Shown piece after piece: positions 1-5,792 of a stretch of DNA of 17,713 nucleotides; within the stretch, counting starts at the first letter, position 1; each line of letters starts with the position of its first letter. The position numbers and the translations under genes were made by a program. This DNA comes from Verrucomicrobiales bacterium (lineage in GTDB: Bacteria > Verrucomicrobiota > Verrucomicrobiia > Limisphaerales > UBA9464): assembly GCA_003445095.1 (NCBI GenBank), contig DLVS01000460.1:1-17713 (forward strand), in the 5' to 3' direction. The notes below the pieces were generated by a model, which had not been told where the DNA came from, made no database searches, and saw only the letters and a list, made by a program, of their open reading frames with translations.

Positions 1-241
1 CGCCAGGCCCCCTTGCCTAGACGGCGTCCGATTTGGTCCACTCGAAGTTTGTCGTGACCCGCGGGTCTTCGAGCCGGAGGTGTACCTCTGGCTCCTGAGG
101 GGCCGGCCAGAACACCAGTTAATGCACAGTCGCCACCGTGGGATGCAACCGGAGGGCATTTCGCTCCTAGAAATAATGGCCAGCCGGCCGAAAGGGTGTG
201 TCGGATTTCCTGGTACGCGGGTGTAAGTCTATGAAAGCCCG
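1..241. other. Left-edge non-coding stretch upstream of the sigma factor gene
   Basis: I see no convincing gene here. One plus-strand frame stays open from base 2 to a TAA at 222-224, but its translation resembles no family I recognise and it has no supporting context. The stretch presumably carries the promoter of the downstream sigma factor gene. I could not find the GGAAC and CGTC boxes that would mark classic ECF autoregulation. Confidence 0.5.
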
Positions 242-1723
242 ATGCGCGAATCCTCCGACGAAGAAGTATTGAAGCGTTACGTCAGCGGCGGAGACGAAGC
301 TGCGTTCAGCGAACTTGTCCGACGCCATTGCAATCTGGTTTGGGCGACCGCTCAACGGGTGCTCGGCAACCGGGAGGCAGCGCGCGATGTCACTCAAACC
401 GTTTTTGCTGATCTCGCCAGACGCGCCGGTGGTTTGCCCTCGGGCGCTGTCCTAGCAGGATGGCTGTATCGCGCGGCCTATTTCGCGGCGACGAAGCAAG
501 TTCGAAGCGAACAACGGCGTACGCGCCGAGAAGTCGAGTCCATGAACCACCGCGAATTGCATCCGATCCAGCCCGATCAAGGCCGCACGGCTGAGGAACT
601 CCAACCTCTGCTTGATGAGGCGCTGGCCGGACTTTCTTCAGGCGACCGCGATCTCGTAGTGCTCCGGTTCTTCGCCGGCCAAAGCTTGGCGCAGATTGGG
701 TCGACCCTGGGAATCAACGAAGATACCGCTCAGAAACGGGTCAGCCGCGCCCTGGACCGACTGCGCGACGGCTTTCGACAGCGGGGGGTGGCCGTCGGTG
801 ACGGACTTACTTTGGCCGCGGTTGGTCTGGCGGGAATTCAAGCGGCGCCCACCGGTCTGACGGCGTCCGTCGCCGGCAGCGCCCTCGCGGCGGCTGGTTC
901 AACGTTTTTGGGACCGCTCTCATGGATTGCCCTTATGAAAACTAAACTACTCGTCGGAATCGTCGGTGGCGTTTTGGTAGCAGCGGTGGTCTGGCAACAG
1001 CTTCAGCTTCAGCGGCTGCGCAATGAAAACGTTTCTCTTCGTCAGGTCGCGGTTTTCGACCTCACGACCGCCCCGGAACCCGCCCTGGTTGCTCCTCGAT
1101 CGGACGAATCCAATCGGGAGGAGCAGGCCGAACTACTTCGCCTTCGGAGCGAGGTCTCTCGACTTCGTCAGATGACCCCAACGGCACTCGCCCAAAAACT
1201 GGAATCCGCCGAAGGGCGATCAGCGCGAGCAGAAGCGGAAGCGAAGGCCATTAAGGAGGAAGTCGCCTTCCGTGAGCGCCGAGTTCAGGTGATCACCGCG
1301 GCCAAGAATTTCGGCCTAGCCGCGCGCATATTCGCGACGGAGCACTCTGATCAACTCCCGACGTCCTGGAACGATATGACCAGCGAGTTGCAAAATGTCG
1401 GTGTCGATGCTCAAGGAGTCTTCGAAGGGCACGTGGCCGTGGAATCCTTTCAGTTCTTTCCGCATCCGCGCTCGCCTCGGATTGACGAACCACACCTGAT
1501 TCTCTTTCGCGAGCGCGAGGCGCGCCGGATTCCCAAGGCCGCCCTGTCAGCCGACGAATTCACGGGCGGGGCGCTGACCGCGATGCCTTTGGGGCAAGGT
1601 TGGGAACGCTCTTATGTGATGATGGACGGCTCGGTGCAGACGATCAGTAGTCCAACCGGTGACTTCAGCCAGTTCGAGCAAGCCGGTACGGCTTCAATTT
1701 CGTCGGCGCAGGCTCAGCCGTAA
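242..1723 (+). CDS. ECF-family RNA polymerase sigma factor with membrane-anchored C-terminal extension
   Basis: This 493-residue protein is an extracytoplasmic-function sigma factor that should direct RNA polymerase to a dedicated promoter set. Region 2 is at about residues 7-65, with the ELVRRHCNLVWATAQRVLG and DVTQTVFADLARRA motifs. Region 4, a helix-turn-helix, is at about 121-178 (LVVLRFFAGQSLAQIGSTLG, then the recognition helix). Ordinary ECF factors stop near 180-200 residues. Here an Ala/Gly-rich stretch (183-220) is followed by one strong membrane segment (about 233-250), a charged coiled coil (about 255-345) and a globular C-terminal domain (346-475). The sigma domains would be cytoplasmic and the C-terminal half outside. 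ECF factors with C-terminal membrane extensions are known in Planctomycetes and Verrucomicrobia. The ATG at 242 directly precedes region 2; its ribosome site is weak. No anti-sigma gene is adjacent, so the extension may itself control activity (inference). Confidence 0.9.
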   Translation: MRESSDEEVLKRYVSGGDEAAFSELVRRHCNLVWATAQRVLGNREAARDVTQTVFADLARRAGGLPSGAVLAGWLYRAAYFAATKQVRSEQRRTRREVESMNHRELHPIQPDQGRTAEELQPLLDEALAGLSSGDRDLVVLRFFAGQSLAQIGSTLGINEDTAQKRVSRALDRLRDGFRQRGVAVGDGLTLAAVGLAGIQAAPTGLTASVAGSALAAAGSTFLGPLSWIALMKTKLLVGIVGGVLVAAVVWQQLQLQRLRNENVSLRQVAVFDLTTAPEPALVAPRSDESNREEQAELLRLRSEVSRLRQMTPTALAQKLESAEGRSARAEAEAKAIKEEVAFRERRVQVITAAKNFGLAARIFATEHSDQLPTSWNDMTSELQNVGVDAQGVFEGHVAVESFQFFPHPRSPRIDEPHLILFREREARRIPKAALSADEFTGGALTAMPLGQGWERSYVMMDGSVQTISSPTGDFSQFEQAGTASISSAQAQP

Positions 1724-1726
1724 GCC

Positions 1727-1741
1727 AAGCCTTCAAGGCTT
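1727..1741. terminator. 15-bp palindrome between convergent stop codons, possible weak bidirectional terminator
   Basis: The sequence AAGCCTT-C-AAGGCTT is a perfect inverted repeat lying across the 9-bp gap between the sigma factor stop (1721-1723) and the protease stop on the other strand (1733-1735). As RNA it could fold with a 5-bp stem (AAGCC/GGCTT) and a 5-nt loop. There is no long U tract on either side, so efficient intrinsic termination is uncertain. Its position between two convergent genes is the main argument. Confidence 0.25.
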
Positions 1742-3118
1742 CTTCGGCGTGAAGGGCATCTCCCGCAGGATCACCCCTCGGACGACATTCAGCCCGACAC
1801 CCGTCCGGTCGGCGTACCCGGCCGCCATTCCCGCGACCAAGGCGGAGGCCGGGGAAGTCCCGGTGACCCTCCACGTCAGGCCACCCCACGGCAGAGTGGT
1901 AACGCCCGGTGCCCCAACATCCACATAACTTCCCCAGTTCGCCCACGACATCGGGTCGCCGTCCCGGTTCACGGCCGTCACCGCGATCACCGAAGGATCG
2001 GCCGCGGGAAAGTAGAGCTCAGACGTACCGGCATTTCCGGCGGCGACAAATACTAGCCCTCCTTGTTCGGCAAATGACCGGAGTGATTCTTGCAACATCG
2101 GGCTGGGATCTGGGCCTCCGAGACTCAGGTTTAGAACCGTCACTCCATCCTCCGCCGCCTGGAAGACCGCTCTCGTGACGTCGAAACTGGTGGCGGATTC
2201 GTTCGCTCCGTAGGTGTTGTAGAGCCGCAAACGAACCGAGGATCCATCTGCCGCCGTATCCGTCATCGAGAGTCCGCGCAGAAGTTCCTCTGCCATCGCC
2301 GTGCCGTGCCAGAGCCCGTCATCCGCGGGCTTTCCCGCCACAAGGTCGGTGCGTGACAGGACAAATGCCTCCCGATCGGGCGACATCGCTTGGGCCGCCG
2401 TGTCGATGATTCCCACCACCAAATACTTTCCATCGGGTGAGAGCTTGGGTTTCAACGCCGGGGCGCTGGCAGGAGTTCCGGTCCCTGCTTCCAACGTAGT
2501 CGGAGCCTCCCAGCGGTAGTTGTCCTCGACCGCAGCAACATCGGTCAGTTCGGCGATCAACTTGCGCGCGGCTTCGGCCGCTTCCGGTGAATCGAACTGG
2601 AGCCGATACGCATTGAGTTTCGGAAGCTTTCCCAAGATCCGGGCGCCCACTTTTTTGGCGATTTCTTCAATGGACAGCGCCGATCCGGGTTTGAGTCGGA
2701 CGATCAGTTCGTTGGCGATTCGGCCGGGCCGAGTGTCCTCGGCAACGATTCGTTGGGTGGCGCGGTCACGGTCTGACGAATAAATGTAAAGGCGCGCGGC
2801 GCCTGTGGGTTGGGGTTGGAGGGAGAAATTCAGGCCGCCGAGCAACCGTCGCAGCGCTTCCACCGGCGGAAGATTCGTGAAGCTGGCCTGGATGGGCCGA
2901 TCCGAGTCGGGCTCGACATAAACTTCCCAGCCGGTGGCGCCCGCAATCCGGGCCAGTACTTGGGTCAGCGGCCAACCCGGGATACTCCCGTCCACGCGAT
3001 TGGCACCCGCGTCCCATTTCAATCCAGCCCGGCGCGGTGCGGCATCGACTTCAAAGGGGAATAACCAGGTCGCCACCACCAATCCCATCAGAATCGCCCA
3101 GCGATTATACGCAATCAT
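1733..3118 (-). CDS. Secreted S8 (subtilisin-family) serine protease with STN-like N-terminal domain
   Basis: This 461-residue exported protease begins with a signal peptide (about residues 1-25, hydrophobic core ILMGLVVATWLF). A segment at about 32-114 (WPLTQVLARIAGATGWEVYV, then PPVEALRRLLGGLNF) resembles the secretin/TonB short N-terminal (STN) fold. Residues 137-202 look like a fervidolysin/I9-type prodomain (ELIVRLKPG to VAAVEDNY). The S8 catalytic domain follows with Asp239 (VGIID), His271 (WHGTAMAE), oxyanion Asn362 (VAAGNAG) and nucleophile Ser422 (TGTSPASA), so the triad is complete. The serine motif departs from the usual GTSMAxP. I chose the ATG at 3118 because it leaves a compact signal peptide; a GTG at 3136 or an ATG at 3088 are possible. 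Its 3' end almost touches the sigma factor gene, and it is divergent from the DUF1552 gene. Confidence 0.88.
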   Translation of the reverse strand: MIAYNRWAILMGLVVATWLFPFEVDAAPRRAGLKWDAGANRVDGSIPGWPLTQVLARIAGATGWEVYVEPDSDRPIQASFTNLPPVEALRRLLGGLNFSLQPQPTGAARLYIYSSDRDRATQRIVAEDTRPGRIANELIVRLKPGSALSIEEIAKKVGARILGKLPKLNAYRLQFDSPEAAEAARKLIAELTDVAAVEDNYRWEAPTTLEAGTGTPASAPALKPKLSPDGKYLVVGIIDTAAQAMSPDREAFVLSRTDLVAGKPADDGLWHGTAMAEELLRGLSMTDTAADGSSVRLRLYNTYGANESATSFDVTRAVFQAAEDGVTVLNLSLGGPDPSPMLQESLRSFAEQGGLVFVAAGNAGTSELYFPAADPSVIAVTAVNRDGDPMSWANWGSYVDVGAPGVTTLPWGGLTWRVTGTSPASALVAGMAAGYADRTGVGLNVVRGVILREMPFTPKKP

Positions 3119-3269
3119 GCAAATTCTTAGACCCACAAATGTCGATTCGGGCTACGCCGTCGTGATGAAACCACGCGGCCGACGCTTAGTCGCAAAATTC
3201 CCGCGAATATTTTGATACCGGCTTGCGTAGATGGCACGCAGACGTACGATTTGGTTAGAAAGTTCACCT
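3119..3269. promoter_or_regulatory. Divergent intergenic region between protease and DUF1552 genes
   Basis: The two flanking genes are transcribed away from each other, so this 151-bp segment should hold both promoters. I could not identify a pair of -35/-10 hexamers with acceptable spacing on either strand; these organisms often lack sigma70 boxes recognisable by eye. An AGAAAG at 3257-3262, 7 nt before the ATG at 3270, is a plausible ribosome binding site for the DUF1552 gene. Confidence 0.35.
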
Positions 3270-4625
3270 ATGCATCCCCGCATCCACATTCCTCGGCGAA
3301 CGTTCCTCCGGGGCTTAGGCACGTTGATGGCGCTGCCGCATCTGGATTCGCTGGTGCGCGCGGGGGACATCGCCGTGGGGACTCCGCCGGCGCCTACCGG
3401 GCTGCCGCGGCGAATGGCCTTTGTGTACGTACCCAATGGGGCAAACATGGCCGATTGGACCCCCGGCGATATCGGAACTGACTTTAAGCTCCCGTTCATT
3501 CTCGAACCCTTGGAACCCGTTCGTCGCGACGTCATGGTGTTGAGCGGTTTGACCCACGACAAAGCCCGGCCCAACGGAGACGGCGCCGGCGATCACGCTC
3601 GCGCATCCGCCACTTTTCTCACCGCAACCCAAGCGAGGAAAACTTCCGGCGTGGACATTCGGGTCGGCGTCTCGGTTGACCAAGTCGTCGCTCAAAAGGC
3701 TGGTGATCAGACTCCGTTCAGATCCTTGGAACTGGGTTGTGACCGTGGCCAGTCGTCAGGGTCATGCGATTCCGGTTATTCGTGCGCCTATCAGTTCAAT
3801 ATCGCGTGGCGCACTCCGACGGCGCCCATGCCGCCGGAGACCAAGCCGCGGTTGGCGTTCGAGCGTCTCTTCTCCATCGGACAACCCAACGAGACGCCGG
3901 AGATGCGGGCCAAACGACGGAAATATCGCAGCAGCGTGCTCGATTTCGTCCTGGAAGACGCGCGGCAGTTGGGCGGCAAACTAGGGCGGACCGACCAGCG
4001 GAAGTTGGACGAGTATTTGAGTTCAGTACGAGATCTTGAGCGCCGCATCGAAAGCTCCGAACGAGTGCGGGCTCAGCTTCCCCCCGATGCCTTTCCTGAA
4101 GGAACCCCGGCGGATTACGCCGATCACATCAAGCTGATGTACGACGTCATGGTGCTGGCCTTTCAGACCGACACGACTCGAGTGGCTTCCTTCATCGTCG
4201 CGCACGACGGCAGCAATCGCCCCTACCCGTTCATTGGAGTCAAAGACGGCCATCACGACCTGTCTCACCACGGCAACGACGAAGAAAAGAAGGCGCAGAT
4301 CGCCAAGATCAACCGCTTTCACGTGGAGCAGTTCGCGTATTTCATTAAGCGGCTAGGCGAGACCCGTGAGGGTAATGGATCGCTGCTGGACAATTGCATG
4401 ATCGCGTACGGATCCGGGATCGCCGACGGCAATGCCCACGCGCACTCCGATTTGCCAGTACTCCTGTGCGGCAGCGGTGGCGGAACGATTACGCCAGGGC
4501 GGCACGTGCGAGTGCCCAAGGAGACCCCGATGGCGAACTTGTTCCTGGAGATGATGGACCGAATGGGGGTCCGACAAGAGCGATTCGGTGACAGCACGGG
4601 GCGCTTGGCAGAGTTGAAGGTGTGA
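3270..4625 (+). CDS. Tat-exported DUF1552 (HXXSHH family) protein
   Basis: This 451-residue protein belongs to the DUF1552/HXXSHH family (Pfam PF07586), common in Planctomycetes and Verrucomicrobia and of unproven function. It opens with a twin-arginine signal (PRRTFLRGLG, residues 8-17), so it should be exported folded. Family landmarks are MAFVYVPNGANMADWTP near the N-terminus, DGAGDHARA (104-112), the signature HDLSHH (329-334), and GSGIADGNAHAH followed by DLPVLLCG (381-400). I chose the ATG at 3270 because AGAAAG lies 7 nt upstream and it puts the twin arginines at residues 9-10; an upstream in-frame ATG at 3231 would add 13 residues. The family is usually found beside a large DUF1592/DUF1588/DUF1587 cytochrome-like protein. 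No such partner is here: the upstream gene is on the opposite strand and the downstream gene is a DHH phosphoesterase. Confidence 0.92.
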   Translation: MHPRIHIPRRTFLRGLGTLMALPHLDSLVRAGDIAVGTPPAPTGLPRRMAFVYVPNGANMADWTPGDIGTDFKLPFILEPLEPVRRDVMVLSGLTHDKARPNGDGAGDHARASATFLTATQARKTSGVDIRVGVSVDQVVAQKAGDQTPFRSLELGCDRGQSSGSCDSGYSCAYQFNIAWRTPTAPMPPETKPRLAFERLFSIGQPNETPEMRAKRRKYRSSVLDFVLEDARQLGGKLGRTDQRKLDEYLSSVRDLERRIESSERVRAQLPPDAFPEGTPADYADHIKLMYDVMVLAFQTDTTRVASFIVAHDGSNRPYPFIGVKDGHHDLSHHGNDEEKKAQIAKINRFHVEQFAYFIKRLGETREGNGSLLDNCMIAYGSGIADGNAHAHSDLPVLLCGSGGGTITPGRHVRVPKETPMANLFLEMMDRMGVRQERFGDSTGRLAELKV

Positions 4626-4793
4626 GGGAGCTGGCCAAACGGTCAAAGGGTGCTAGTCGGCATTCCGGCGGCAGACGATAAGCAAGCATCGCCGTGCTTA
4701 GGAGAGCGGCCCGCAAAAGCACTAGGTTGAGCCATCGGTTGCTCCCGATTCCTTCTATCTTCGACATCGGGCCGTGTCCCGCTAGTCTCGGGA

Positions 4794-5720
4794 ATGGCGC
4801 CGTTATCCCGACCTGAAGTCATTTGTACCCACGAGAGTGATCTTGATGGGCTGCTCGCTGGACTCTTACTCCAGCGCCTCGCCAAACACTTCTTCGGATC
4901 CGAGGTTCAGCTCCAGGCTTGGAATTACCAAGGCTGGAAGAACCGAACGATGGGCGAAGCCATTGCCTGGATCGCTGACTTCAGCTTCGAACCGCGCCTC
5001 GATCGTCCCGGTTGGCTCATCGTGGATCACCACGTATTCACCAGCCCGCCCCGGCAAGCCCAGCTCGTCCATGATCCGCTGAAATCGGCCTCGCTGTTGG
5101 TGTATGACCGCGTTCGCGAAGCCGGCCTAGGCAATGCGACTCTCGATCGACTCGTGCAACTCACTAACGTCGGCGACCTCTGGTGTAGTCAGGATCCTGA
5201 TTTCGTGCTCGCGCTCGACTACGCAAGCCTCGTTAAGGAGTACGGATTTTGGAACCTGCACAAAGTCATCGGCGGAGATCCGGAGAAAATCCTCGATCAT
5301 CCTTTGTTGGAAGTCATGGGCGTCAAACGCCGAATCGAGAACCCGATCGGCCTGGCTTGGTCCGAGATGCATATCGAAAAGATTTCTCCCGACGTCGGAC
5401 TGGTTCAGACCAGTATCGGCGACACCAACCTGATTGTGCATCAGCTTCTGGACGGAGGCACCCTGCCCTACAAAGTGCTAGTGACGTTGTTTCCCAAGGC
5501 TAACCGAACTTTCGTGGCGAGTTTTCGAAGCTTGACCGGCGAAGCGCTGCCGGTGGCGAACCGGTTTCAAGGCGGTGGCCATCCTAATGCCGCCGGAGCC
5601 ACGTTGCCTCGGTCCGTCACAGATACCGAGAGCGCCGTCGCCTTCTTGCGTGAGACATTGGCGCCGAGTGACGTCGGGCGAAGGCTCAACCCTGCCTTCG
5701 CAGAGCTAACGCTGTCGTGA
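4794..5720 (+). CDS. DHH/DHHA1 family phosphoesterase
   Basis: This 308-residue protein has no signal peptide and should be cytoplasmic. It carries the metal-binding motifs of the DHH superfamily (RecJ, NrnA nanoRNase/pAp phosphatase, c-di-AMP phosphodiesterases): motif I THESDLDGLLAG (His13, Asp16, Asp18), motif II Asp62 (ADFSFEP), motif III VDHH (Asp78, His79, His80) and motif IV Asp128 (LTNVGDLW). A C-terminal DHHA1 domain ends in GGGHPNAAGATLP (260-272), the substrate-binding loop. It should be an Mn2+-dependent phosphodiesterase or phosphatase; the substrate (short RNA, pAp, cyclic dinucleotide or other) cannot be told from sequence. At 308 residues it matches the NrnA size class and is too short for RecJ. 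The ATG at 4794 has only a close GGGA before it, and the next Met is residue 53. It lies 168 bp after the DUF1552 gene and 72 bp before the CotH gene. Confidence 0.88.
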   Translation: MAPLSRPEVICTHESDLDGLLAGLLLQRLAKHFFGSEVQLQAWNYQGWKNRTMGEAIAWIADFSFEPRLDRPGWLIVDHHVFTSPPRQAQLVHDPLKSASLLVYDRVREAGLGNATLDRLVQLTNVGDLWCSQDPDFVLALDYASLVKEYGFWNLHKVIGGDPEKILDHPLLEVMGVKRRIENPIGLAWSEMHIEKISPDVGLVQTSIGDTNLIVHQLLDGGTLPYKVLVTLFPKANRTFVASFRSLTGEALPVANRFQGGGHPNAAGATLPRSVTDTESAVAFLRETLAPSDVGRRLNPAFAELTLS

Positions 5721-5792
5721 CCCGCGTTAGAACGTAGCATCGTCGGAAAATGGACGTGGCACCCGCTGGGCAATCTGCCACGGTTGCGTTCG

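Noticed and set aside
2..224. Open plus-strand frame from the left edge to a TAA
   Set aside because: The translation is Arg/Pro-rich, resembles no family I know, and such frames arise by chance at this GC content. It could be the tail of a gene, but nothing supports that.
231..272. 13-codon frame overlapping the sigma factor start (ATG at 231)
   Set aside because: It could be an upstream regulatory peptide, but it has no clear ribosome site and no attenuator structure; chance is the simpler explanation.
3212..3240. TTGATA as a -35 box for the DUF1552 gene
   Set aside because: No acceptable -10 hexamer lies 16-18 bp downstream.
4679..4700. Inverted repeat TAAGCA/TGCTTA after the DUF1552 gene
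   Set aside because: Short stem, a 10-nt loop and no T tract; too weak to call a terminator.
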